Positions 49,075-56,110 of a DNA stretch of 56,110 bases are shown here, piece after piece. Origin of the DNA: Candidatus Sumerlaeia bacterium (GTDB lineage Bacteria > Sumerlaeota > Sumerlaeia > SLMS01 > JAHLLQ01); contig JAHCAW010000024.1 in assembly GCA_019634695.1 (NCBI GenBank), forward strand, positions 1-56,110, in the 5' to 3' direction. The notes beneath the pieces were generated by a model. It searched no databases and had not been told where the DNA came from. It saw nothing but the letters and a program-made list of their open reading frames with translations. The position numbers and the translations under genes are program-made. The first letter of the stretch is position 1. Each line of letters begins with the position of its first letter.

Positions 49075-51170
49075 ACGGTGGCGCCGAGGTCGGGCGGCAG
49101 GCCGGGTTCGACGAAGCTGTACCATGTGGAGCGGGCGGGGACGGCGCGGAAGGTGAAATGCCCATTGGCCTGTTCGTAGACGCGCGGGGCGCGGCGCACG
49201 ATGGGGCCGGGGAAGTGATCCTCGAGATAGAACGAGGCAATCTCGACGCGCGGCACGGGCAGGCCGCCGCGCGTGACGATGAACGTGCCGGAGACGGCCG
49301 GGCGAAGGATGACGCGCGTGGGGCTGCTGGAGTCGACGAGCGCGGGCGCGATGCCAAAGCGGTCGTTCGACTGCGCGGTGACGAGCAGGCCTTCGACGAA
49401 GCCGGCGCCGCGGATCGGTGGCACGTTCATCTCGAAAATGCCGGCGTCGTCGGTGCGCGCGTCGTAGTCGGCGGCGTTGAACGTGGAGGCGGGCCCTTGC
49501 AGGAGCACGCGCACGCCGGGCGCGGGACGGCTGCGATCGTCGACGACTTCGCCCCAGACGAGCGACGACGTCTGCAAGCGCAGGACGACTTCGCGGCCGG
49601 CGACGAGTTCGTCCCAGCCGTGCACGGCGGCTTCGTAGCCCTTGTGATCGTTCGTCAGCGTCTGCGATTCGGCGGTGAAGAGATATTCCGTGGCGGGGAC
49701 GAGTTCGAATTCGAATCGTCCGTCGCGGGCGGTGGGGGGCGTCAGAAGGCTGGAGTCGCCCTGCCAGCGCAGGCTGTTGGCAAGGGCGCGGCGGCGTTGC
49801 TCGCCGAGGCCTCCGGGGATGCGCGTGGTGCGCTGGGCCTCGAGGGCGCGGCGTGCGGCGCCGGCCTCGGCAAAGGCATTGGCGCGCACGCGCACGTTGG
49901 GTGCGCCGCGGCCGTCGGGTTGCAGGACGACGCCGCGGACGAGGATGCGCTCCGGGAAGGGGATTTCGAACTCGAAGGGCCCGGGCGTGTCGGGCATGGT
50001 GACGTTGTGCTCGAGATCGCGGGAGAAGCCGTGCCAGCCGAGGTCTGCGGCCGAGCGGCGCGCCAGCGTGATGCGGGTGGCCTGGCCGGTGGTGGCGCGG
50101 AAGGTGAAGCGGTCGTTCTCGACCGGAATGCCCCAGTAGCGGAACTGTTCGGCGCGCACCGTGGCGAGGAAGCCTTCCTCCGTGCGAGGCGGGTTCACCA
50201 GGATGCCGGTGGCCATGACGACGTCGGTGCGCAGCACATAGACGCGGGGCTCGTCGCCGGTGGCCTCGAAGGGTCGCGGGTCGGCCAGTGGATTCCGCCA
50301 GCGGTTGCTGGCCGGGTCGATCGAGTAGAGGTTCGCGCCGACGGATTCGATGTGCAGCGGGCGCGCGTCGGGATAGGCGCGCACGGTGAAGAAACCTTGA
50401 TTATCCGTTCGGACATTCTCGTAAAGGACGTTGCCGCGGTCGAACCACTCGAAGACGGACGATCCGACGCGCAGGTCGTGGCCGGCGACGGGTCTGCCCT
50501 CGGTATCGACCAGGCGGGCGCGCCACTCGGGGCGCTCGGGCAGGAGCACGGTGTGCTCCGTGCGGCGGCCTTCGGCAACGGTGATGTCGTCGTCGGCCTG
50601 CGGGGGGCGGTTGCCCCAGCGGACAATCACCTCGTAGCGGCCGGGCGGGACGTTGTGGAAGGGCGCCAGCCCCGCGGCGTTCGTGCGATGTTCGAAGGGG
50701 CGTTCGTCGCTGGCAATCGGCCGCAGGCGCGTCGTCACGTTGGGAATCGGAATGCGGGTGCCTTCCTCCAGGACACGCAGAAGGACGCCGGTGATCTCGG
50801 TCGCGCCATCGGCTTCGGCGTCGGGCTCCGCATCGGCCGGCAGGAAATCGAGCGCGAGCGTGTCGGTGGTGGCGCCGTCGGCGACGAGGGCCGAGCCCTC
50901 GGCGGGGGCGCCGGCCTTGGCGGCGAGGCGGTCCGCCGCGAGTGCCTCTGCCGACGAAGCGGCGGCGGGCCGATGGGCGGGCGGCGGGGCCTGGGCGCGA
51001 GCGGGTCGCGTGTCGGGGGCGGCGACGGCGTCGGGCGCGGGGGCGGCCGCGGGACGACGCGACTCCATCGCCTTCATCAGCAGAATCCCGCCCAGCGCCA
51101 TTACGCACAGGACGGCGACAACTCGGGCGCGGCGATTGTCGCCGGCGGGCTGGGACGAGGACGGACGCAT
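48990..51170 (-). CDS. Membrane-anchored carboxypeptidase-regulatory-like (Ig/TTR-fold) repeat protein
   Basis: A 726-residue protein. A membrane helix at about 16-33 (VVAVLCVMALGGILLMK) anchors it; an Ala/Pro-rich linker runs to 90. The rest is a chain of beta-sandwich domains of the carboxypeptidase-regulatory/transthyretin type, with repeated signs such as TNAAGLAPFHNVPPGRYEV, TDNQGFFTVRAYPDARP, TARDGRFEFELVPATEY and TDDAGIFEMNVPPIRG. Such proteins are envelope proteins that bind other surface components. The start is ATG 51170; a shorter one is possible. The final 28 codons recur at 47931-48015. A gene of similar type may have stood there. Confidence 0.85.
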   Translation of the reverse strand: MRPSSSQPAGDNRRARVVAVLCVMALGGILLMKAMESRRPAAAPAPDAVAAPDTRPARAQAPPPAHRPAAASSAEALAADRLAAKAGAPAEGSALVADGATTDTLALDFLPADAEPDAEADGATEITGVLLRVLEEGTRIPIPNVTTRLRPIASDERPFEHRTNAAGLAPFHNVPPGRYEVIVRWGNRPPQADDDITVAEGRRTEHTVLLPERPEWRARLVDTEGRPVAGHDLRVGSSVFEWFDRGNVLYENVRTDNQGFFTVRAYPDARPLHIESVGANLYSIDPASNRWRNPLADPRPFEATGDEPRVYVLRTDVVMATGILVNPPRTEEGFLATVRAEQFRYWGIPVENDRFTFRATTGQATRITLARRSAADLGWHGFSRDLEHNVTMPDTPGPFEFEIPFPERILVRGVVLQPDGRGAPNVRVRANAFAEAGAARRALEAQRTTRIPGGLGEQRRRALANSLRWQGDSSLLTPPTARDGRFEFELVPATEYLFTAESQTLTNDHKGYEAAVHGWDELVAGREVVLRLQTSSLVWGEVVDDRSRPAPGVRVLLQGPASTFNAADYDARTDDAGIFEMNVPPIRGAGFVEGLLVTAQSNDRFGIAPALVDSSSPTRVILRPAVSGTFIVTRGGLPVPRVEIASFYLEDHFPGPIVRRAPRVYEQANGHFTFRAVPARSTWYSFVEPGLPPDLGATVQVPTNPGRDGRIRVELPPLPEPIEPGK

Positions 51171-51306
51171 GGCGTGCGAGCGACTGCTCCCCCTTCACAC
51201 GGCGCCAGCATGGGGCCACCGCGGCAGGACTTTGCAACCGGAACCGCTGCACGGTCCGAGGCGCGCGAGCAACGGAGCAGAATCCGCGCCACCGCCGGCG
51301 GGGCGG

Positions 51307-51786
51307 TCAGTGCCAGACGGTGAAGTCGTACTTCGCCGGGAAGACCGCCCAGACGGCAATGAATCCGACCATGGCGGCGAACGCGGCGCTGGCCGTGCAG
51401 AGTCGCGGCAGCGAACCGAATTTCGGCAGGAAGGCGTAGAGCGGCAGCTCCGGGGTGCTGAACGTCACGAGTCCGGCAATGGTGGCGGCCCCGAGCGCCG
51501 TCGCCGCCGCGGCGACGAAGCGGCCGGCGCCATGGTGGCGCCGGGCGATGTCCTTCACGTACGCCGCCAGAATCCCATCCACGGCGCCCACGACTCCACC
51601 CAACAAGACTCCCCGCACCCACCACGCCTCGCCCGCCCGGTCCGCATGCATCTGCAAGAGGATGATGGCAGTCCCCACCACGCCAATCACCGCACCCACG
51701 ACGGCCATGACGAGCACGAGCGCCACGCGCGTCATGACGTTCTCGCGGGTGGTACTCGGCGGCGGATTGGTGCGTCGAAACGTCAT
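51307..51786 (-). CDS. Four-helix membrane protein
   Basis: A 159-residue protein with four membrane helices (about residues 20-45, 58-78, 87-110 and 130-152). No family is recognised. Its ATG overlaps the stop codon of the gene at 51783 by four bases, so the two form an operon with translational coupling. There is no soluble domain and no catalytic motif. It could be a small transporter subunit or membrane partner of the pseudopilin-like protein. Confidence 0.78.
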   Translation of the reverse strand: MTFRRTNPPPSTTRENVMTRVALVLVMAVVGAVIGVVGTAIILLQMHADRAGEAWWVRGVLLGGVVGAVDGILAAYVKDIARRHHGAGRFVAAAATALGAATIAGLVTFSTPELPLYAFLPKFGSLPRLCTASAAFAAMVGFIAVWAVFPAKYDFTVWH

Positions 51787-52352
51787 GGTGGCGGGGCCGT
51801 CGCCAGGCGCGGGCTGGCGCGCCAGAGGTCGCCGGTGCTGGCCGTGCCGTTGCTCGGATCGTAGGTGGCGAGAATCAACGAGGGCAGCGGGAACAGGGCG
51901 GGCAGGAAGTCGCGCTCCGGGTCGATGTCGTAGTGGCCGTCGGGCCCTGCGGAGTAGAGCAGCCACTCGCCCTCGTGAACGTGATAGGCAAGGAGCCGGC
52001 CGCCGCGGGGATCGGCGAAGTAGTCGACCGGCAGGACGGGCAGGAAGGCGACGGGCGTGGTGAGGCCGGGGCGGTTGGCGCTGCCGGGGTCGGGGCTGCG
52101 CACGGCGGCGGCCTTGCCCTGCGGGGGCACGGTCGCCGGCAGGGCGTCGTAGAGCTGGCGGAAAGCCTCGAGTGCCTGGCCGGTGGTGTCGAGCGTCTCC
52201 TCGATCTGCTCGACGTAGGCGCGGTGCGCGCGGTCGAGAAGGTCCTGATACAGCCCGCCGGCAATCAGGACGACGACGATGACGACGACAAGGAAGGCGA
52301 TGCGCTCGGCCCAGGAGCGGGGCGGCGTCGCGCTGGCGTCGTGTCGAGCCAT
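51783..52352 (-). CDS. Pseudopilin-like membrane protein without prepilin leader
   Basis: A 189-residue protein with one membrane helix (about 18-40). The C-terminal domain has the end of the GspG-like pseudopilin in this window: VDYFADPRGG, WLLYSAGPDGHYDID and ILATYDPSNGTASTGDLWR, compared with YDPTNGTVSEGSIFR in the protein at 14572. But there is no GFTLIE cleavage site or Glu5, so prepilin peptidase should not process it. It may be a non-processed inner-membrane partner of a pseudopilus or a decoupled domain. Start ATG 52352 is chosen; no strong ribosome site is seen and the longer frame is antisense to the transglutaminase gene. Confidence 0.75.
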   Translation of the reverse strand: MARHDASATPPRSWAERIAFLVVVIVVVLIAGGLYQDLLDRAHRAYVEQIEETLDTTGQALEAFRQLYDALPATVPPQGKAAAVRSPDPGSANRPGLTTPVAFLPVLPVDYFADPRGGRLLAYHVHEGEWLLYSAGPDGHYDIDPERDFLPALFPLPSLILATYDPSNGTASTGDLWRASPRLATAPPP

Positions 52353-52532
52353 GAAGGGGCGGCCCGGGGGAGGAATGTGGCCCGCATCACGGGGCATCCT
52401 GACGCGGGGGGCGACGGCGGGCAACGGCAAACGGCGGGGAGGGACGCCGACGGGCGGCACTCCGCTTGCGCCGGCCTGGCGCCCGGCCGAAGGGTCGGCT
52501 GCCGACTTCGCCGCCGAAAGGACCGCCGTACC

Positions 52533-54077
52533 ATGCGACTCTGCACCGGTCTGACCCTGTTCGCGCTTCTGGCTGGGAGCACCCCGCTCGCCCATGCGAT
52601 GGAGGCGGACGCCTTCACCGCCGAGATGCGCACGCTCATCGAAGCCCAGAACGATGGCCGCTTCAGCGAGGCCGACGCGTACGCGCGCAAGCTGCTCAAC
52701 GAGCGCCGCGGCGAACTGAACGCGGACCAGGCACGCGACCTCGAGTTCGAGATCGAGCGCATCCGCCGCGTGCGCATGGACTACACGGTCACGCGCGAGC
52801 GCCTCGTCGAGCTGCTGCGCCAGCGCATCCCGGACCTGACCGACGCCGAGTTCGACGCCTGGGAGGCCGAGGGCCGCTTCGACGTGCGCGTCATCGACGG
52901 CCAGCGCCTCTACATGAACTCCAGCCGGTCGAACCTGTTCTACCGTCATCCCGAGTTGAAGAAGCGCCAGGCCACCCAGTCCACCGGCACCTGGTACACG
53001 TTCCTGTGGGACGCCTACCAGGAGACGCTGGCCGCGCACGCGGGCACTGCCTCCGGCACGTCGGCAACGTACGACTACGAGTTGACGATGACGATCACCG
53101 CCAAGCCGGGCACCGTGCCGGCCGGCGAGACGATCCGGTGCTGGATGCCCTTCCCGCAGCAGTTCGCCTCGCAATGGGGCGTGCGCCTGCTGGAGTCCAC
53201 TCCGACGCCCACCTGGATCAATGCACCCAACTATCCGATGCGCTCGCTCTACTTCGAGCAACCCTCGGCCGGCGACGCGCCGACCGTCTTCACCGCCACA
53301 TGGACGATGACGGCCGCGGCGCGCCACTTCGCCGTCGACTCGCGCCGCGTCACCCCCTCCACGGCCGCGACCTTCGCCGAGTACGACTACTTCACGCGCG
53401 AGCAACACCCGCACATCGTCTTCACCGATGAGTTCCGCGCCCTCGAGAAGTCGATCGCCGGCGGCGAGACGAACCCCTACCTGCGCGCGCGCAAGTACTA
53501 CGACTGGATGTGCCGCAACATCGTCTACAGCTACGCGCATGAGTACTCGACGATGCGCAACATCAGCGACTTCGTGCGCTCCAAGGGCTACGGCGACTGC
53601 GGCCAGCTCGCCCTCACCTACATGACCCTGTGCCGCCTCGGCGGCATTCCCGCCCGTTGGCAGAGCGGCTGGATCATCTATCCGATGGACAAGAACCTGC
53701 ACGACTGGTGCGAAATCTACATCGAGCCCTACGGATGGATTCCGGTCGACGTGAACTACGGCATCTTCCTGAACCGCGACGAGGGCCAGATCGACGAGGC
53801 ACAGCGCCGCGAGCTGCAGGACTACTACTTCGGCGGGCTCGACGCCTTCCGCTTCATCGCCAACCGCGACCACTCGTTCCCGCACTATCCGGCGAAAAAG
53901 TCCTTCCTGTCCGACACGGTGGACTTCCAGCGCGGCGAGCTTGAGGCCGCCGGCAACAACCTGTACTTCGACCAGTTCAGCTACAAGCTCGAGGTGCGCT
54001 ACCTGTCGACTCTGCCCGGCGAGGCTGCCCCGCGCGATTCCGCCGGCCGCCCCCAGGGCGAAAACCTGGCGCGGTGA
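52533..54077 (+). CDS. Secreted transglutaminase-like protein
   Basis: A 514-residue exported protein with signal peptide (MRLCTGLTLFALLAGSTPLA, then HA). The transglutaminase core has all three residues: Cys356 in GYGDCGQ, His390 in LHDWCEIYIE and Asp406 in WIPVD. Upstream are a helical region (ARKLLNERRGELNADQARDL) and a beta-rich domain (about 170-300). The transglutaminase superfamily includes cross-linking enzymes and cysteine peptidases; the bacterial secreted kind mostly acts on peptides or envelope proteins. The start has AAAGGA upstream. The next gene begins 10 bases later, so they likely share an mRNA. Confidence 0.93.
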   Translation: MRLCTGLTLFALLAGSTPLAHAMEADAFTAEMRTLIEAQNDGRFSEADAYARKLLNERRGELNADQARDLEFEIERIRRVRMDYTVTRERLVELLRQRIPDLTDAEFDAWEAEGRFDVRVIDGQRLYMNSSRSNLFYRHPELKKRQATQSTGTWYTFLWDAYQETLAAHAGTASGTSATYDYELTMTITAKPGTVPAGETIRCWMPFPQQFASQWGVRLLESTPTPTWINAPNYPMRSLYFEQPSAGDAPTVFTATWTMTAAARHFAVDSRRVTPSTAATFAEYDYFTREQHPHIVFTDEFRALEKSIAGGETNPYLRARKYYDWMCRNIVYSYAHEYSTMRNISDFVRSKGYGDCGQLALTYMTLCRLGGIPARWQSGWIIYPMDKNLHDWCEIYIEPYGWIPVDVNYGIFLNRDEGQIDEAQRRELQDYYFGGLDAFRFIANRDHSFPHYPAKKSFLSDTVDFQRGELEAAGNNLYFDQFSYKLEVRYLSTLPGEAAPRDSAGRPQGENLAR

Positions 54078-54087
54078 GGGCGCGATC

Positions 54088-55086
54088 ATGGCCCTCAGAC
54101 TCCAGGACTGCGTCATCGACGGCTACTTCGGCCACCCGCATCGCAACCTGACGATGCTGCGACTGGCGCTGCACGGGCTCGACACCGTGCTGATGGCCGA
54201 CCTTGTCGGGGCGCCCGGTCCCCAGTTCCAAGGGCGCTGCTTCGAGTTCCGCGCGCGTGTGCCACCCGACGAGAGCGCGCCGACCAGCCTCCCCAAGGGC
54301 CTGATGCCCATGCAGGTGGGTGCGGCAGGCACCATGGAACTGCGCATGGTCAAGGTGCCGCGAACGGACGACACCAGCGAGGAAGCGCTGCTCCGGCACG
54401 GCTTCGACTGGAAGCCGTGTCTCTACCTCGAGTGGTACAGCCAGAATGGTCGGGTCGTGATTGAACTCGTCGATCCGATCATCGAGCCGACGGACGACCT
54501 GCCCGCGCCGGAAGCCCCCGCGCCCCCCGGGAGCGAGGAGGAGCCCACGATGTTCAGCGTCTCCACCGTCTCGGTCGACGACGAGGGAGAGGCCGAGATT
54601 CAAACCGTCACGATCCGCGAGCGCGACGCGGACGAGAGCCTGGACGACTACCTGGAGCGGCTGGACCGCCAGCGCGAGAACGCCTGGCGCGGCGAGAGCG
54701 ACGTCGCCAACTTCATGGCCGAACTGGAGTACGCCGACCACCTGATCACGAACGAGTCCGGCGAGTTCATCGCCAGCATGCTCGAGCCCCAGCGCCTGCC
54801 GGCCGTGTACGACGTGGACGAGGAACGCGCCGGGGAACTCGTCCTGAGCCTCGCCGCGCAACTCGCGCTCGTCGGCGTCGGCATCCACCTGTGCAAGCAC
54901 TGCACGATGCTCGACGCGTATCGCTTCCTGCTCGAAGTGGTTCTACAGGAGGGCCGCACGCATCCCGAACTCAAGGGGATGGGCTGGACGATGAACTACA
55001 GCTACGGCGAAACCTGTGCCGAATGCGGCGCCGAGATCGATGCCGAGTATGAAGGCTTCGCGTCCGATGGCGAGGTGCCGGAGTAG
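54088..55086 (+). CDS. Unknown protein with Cys-pair motifs
   Basis: A 332-residue cytoplasmic protein (no signal peptide). I do not recognise the family. N-terminal 130 residues are mixed alpha/beta; an acidic linker (about 130-180) follows; then helices (LDDYLERLDRQRENAWRGE) and an ending with GIHLCKHCTML and ETCAECGAEIDAEYE, two CxxC pairs that could bind zinc. A polar region 110-180 looks disordered. It follows the transglutaminase stop by 10 bases and its start ATG 54088 has GGTGAGGG upstream, so the two form a unit. A redox or metal-binding partner for the secreted protein is possible only in a loose sense, because it lacks export. Confidence 0.75.
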   Translation: MALRLQDCVIDGYFGHPHRNLTMLRLALHGLDTVLMADLVGAPGPQFQGRCFEFRARVPPDESAPTSLPKGLMPMQVGAAGTMELRMVKVPRTDDTSEEALLRHGFDWKPCLYLEWYSQNGRVVIELVDPIIEPTDDLPAPEAPAPPGSEEEPTMFSVSTVSVDDEGEAEIQTVTIRERDADESLDDYLERLDRQRENAWRGESDVANFMAELEYADHLITNESGEFIASMLEPQRLPAVYDVDEERAGELVLSLAAQLALVGVGIHLCKHCTMLDAYRFLLEVVLQEGRTHPELKGMGWTMNYSYGETCAECGAEIDAEYEGFASDGEVPE

Positions 55087-55117
55087 CGTCGTCCGCGTCG
55101 CGCAAGGCCGGGACGTT

Positions 55118-55453
55118 TCACGAGGCCTTCGTATCCCGCAGCAGGATAAGCAGGACGACCGCGTCTTCACTCGCGTGAATCGAGTGCTTGAGGTTCGGCG
55201 GCATGTAGGCCCAGTCGCCCGGCTCCGCCTCGCGTTGCTCGGCGCCCAGTCCCCAGCGCGAGCGCCCCGAGACTTGATGGATCATCGCGGCGACCGTCGC
55301 CGTGTGCTCCGACAGCTCCTGGCCCTTCGAGAAGACGAACCGCACGACCTTGACCGACGGATTCGTCAGCAATGCCTGCGAGACGATGCTGTTGGCCCCC
55401 GCAACGTCCGCCGACGACGCGACGTGAAAGACTTCGGCCTGGCTGCTGCTCAT
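55118..55453 (-). CDS. Cupin-domain protein
   Basis: A 111-residue single-domain beta-barrel protein. The cupin order is seen in VVRFVFSKGQELSEHTATV (with His and Glu in the first motif) and PGDWAYMPPNLKHSIHASED (His in the second), followed by VVLLILLRDT. It should bind a metal ion. ATG 55453 begins a clean MSSSQAEVFHVASS start; the frame to 55534 adds a basic segment without a ribosome site. It converges on the unknown gene with 31 bases between. Small cupins of this type are often sensors or isomerases; substrate unknown. Confidence 0.88.
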   Translation of the reverse strand: MSSSQAEVFHVASSADVAGANSIVSQALLTNPSVKVVRFVFSKGQELSEHTATVAAMIHQVSGRSRWGLGAEQREAEPGDWAYMPPNLKHSIHASEDAVVLLILLRDTKAS

Positions 55454-55559
55454 GATGCGTTCCCCACTTCGTGCTGTGATGGCGATGGCGTTCAAGCGCG
55501 CCTTGTTCTTCCGCAGCGCGCGGCGGATTGCCAACCCAAAGCACGTGTCCCGCGGCGGG

Positions 55560-55667
55560 TCACATCTTCCAGCGCCTGTCCGGATGGCTGCGGAAGCCGT
55601 CGTGGAAGTCGTGCGCCAGGCCGGCGAGATGGTGCCAGAGGCGCCTCAGCAGGTGGTGTGGTCTCAT
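55560..55667 (-). CDS. Possible 35-residue small protein
   Basis: A short frame from ATG 55667 (MRPHHLLRRLWHHLAGLAHD, then FHDGFRSHPDRRWKM). GGGAG lies about 9 bases upstream. It is rich in His and Arg, amphipathic at the start, and sits alone between the cupin gene and a divergent partial gene. No family is known. It is not convincing without comparison. Confidence 0.35.
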   Translation of the reverse strand: MRPHHLLRRLWHHLAGLAHDFHDGFRSHPDRRWKM

Positions 55668-55959
55668 GTCGAGTGCTCCCGTCGGGGCTGGTGGACGGGC
55701 GGGAGGGTGGCAGATTCGGGACCGTTTGGGAAGATGCAGTCTGTCAAAGAATCGGCCCGCTCACGGGCGTCGCAGGGGCGGGTGACGGCTGCGGGCGGTG
55801 AGGCTGAGGGGCGGGTCCGGTGCAGTTGCCCATTCGGACGACCGGTTCAGTTGCCGGCGACGCGGGCGTGAGCGTCCTTTTCGTCTGCACCGCTGCATCT
55901 TGCGCGCGGGCGGCTGCGTCGTGTAGGGTCCGCGCACTCTTGCGTCGAAGGAGACGAGC
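55668..55959. other. 292-base intergenic region, nothing recognised
   Basis: No gene or clear repeat. It lies between the possible small protein (minus) and the partial gene (plus) and should hold their promoters. The downstream end has the AAGGAG ribosome site at 55948-55953. Confidence 0.45.
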
Positions 55960-56110
55960 ATGAAGGACGAACGAAGTCGCAGCGGATGGAGGCAGGCATG
56001 GCGGGGGCTGGTGGAGTTGGTGAAGCGGGCGGACCGCCGGGCGTGGAAGTACTGGCGGGGGGGCACGGCGGTCGTGGGGGTGCTGTTCTACTGGTTCCTG
56101 GCGCGCGAGG
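55960..56110 (+). CDS. Membrane protein, N-terminal part only (runs off the window)
   Basis: The first 50 codons from ATG 55960, with AAGGAG 7 bases upstream. The start is basic (DERSRSGWRQAW, then LVKRADRRAWKYW) and leads to a hydrophobic stretch (TAVVGVLFYWFLA) that looks like a membrane anchor with the N-terminus in the cytoplasm. The window ends before any domain appears. Confidence 0.65.
   Translation, partial: MKDERSRSGWRQAWRGLVELVKRADRRAWKYWRGGTAVVGVLFYWFLARE

Overview
The window is 56 kb of GC-rich bacterial chromosome with about 45 genes on both strands and no rRNA, tRNA, CRISPR array, transposase or phage gene that I can see. The classical class III pseudopilin, the lipoproteins, the surface proteins with BACON and pre-peptidase-type repeats, the Lys/Ala histone-H1-like protein, the archaeal-type phosphoglycerate mutase, the fused sulfurylase/APS kinase and a relic of a four-helix-bundle suffix-domain protein together suggest a diderm, probably uncultured lineage of the Sumerlaeota/Hydrogenedentota/PVC-like kind. 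This placement is inference from protein style; no marker gene settles it.

Layout. 0-11 kb: the end of an OmpA/MotB-type protein, a DUF3313-like lipoprotein, a reverse-strand signalling group (multi-PAS/GAF histidine kinase, a small helical protein, a membrane protein with repeated Thr-rich cytoplasmic motifs), a degenerate M15-like protein with a calcium loop, a methyltransferase pair, a 68-residue Lys/Ala nucleoid-type protein with its own terminator, and a zinc-ribbon/TPR membrane protein. 11-25.6 kb: envelope and core metabolism (YfhO-like GT-C protein, CdsA, pseudopilin, LplT-PlsC-AMP-ligase fusion, 2-hydroxyacid dehydrogenase, phytoene-desaturase-like oxidoreductase, ApgM, bifunctional sulfurylase/APS kinase). 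25.7-35.5 kb: exported beta-helix protein, creatininase-family hydrolase, PAS plus degenerate GGDEF protein, DUF4105 protein, thioredoxin-like/CBM48 fusion, double-receiver response regulator, lipoproteins, a BadF-type kinase and a VapBC-like pair. 35.5-43 kb: Rel (ppGpp), a GHL10-like protein, a secreted EEP nuclease-like protein and a GT-C glycosyltransferase. 43-56 kb: a 1491-residue secreted serine protease, a higBA toxin-antitoxin pair bracketed by 85-bp direct repeats, a carboxypeptidase-regulatory-like protein, a pseudopilin-like protein without prepilin leader, a transglutaminase and several unknowns.

The genes are mostly one- to three-gene transcription units rather than one pathway. 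Shared themes are envelope building (CdsA, Aas-like fusion, GT-C proteins, pseudopilins, lipoproteins), sensing (histidine kinase, double-receiver regulator, degenerate GGDEF, Rel) and stress or stabilisation modules (two toxin-antitoxin pairs). The least explained features are a family of intergenic islands made of five 9-bp units, a heptamer-based inverted repeat, and the 85-bp direct repeats that copy the 3' end of a gene on both sides of higBA. Many long antisense open frames exist only because the DNA is GC-rich and were left out.
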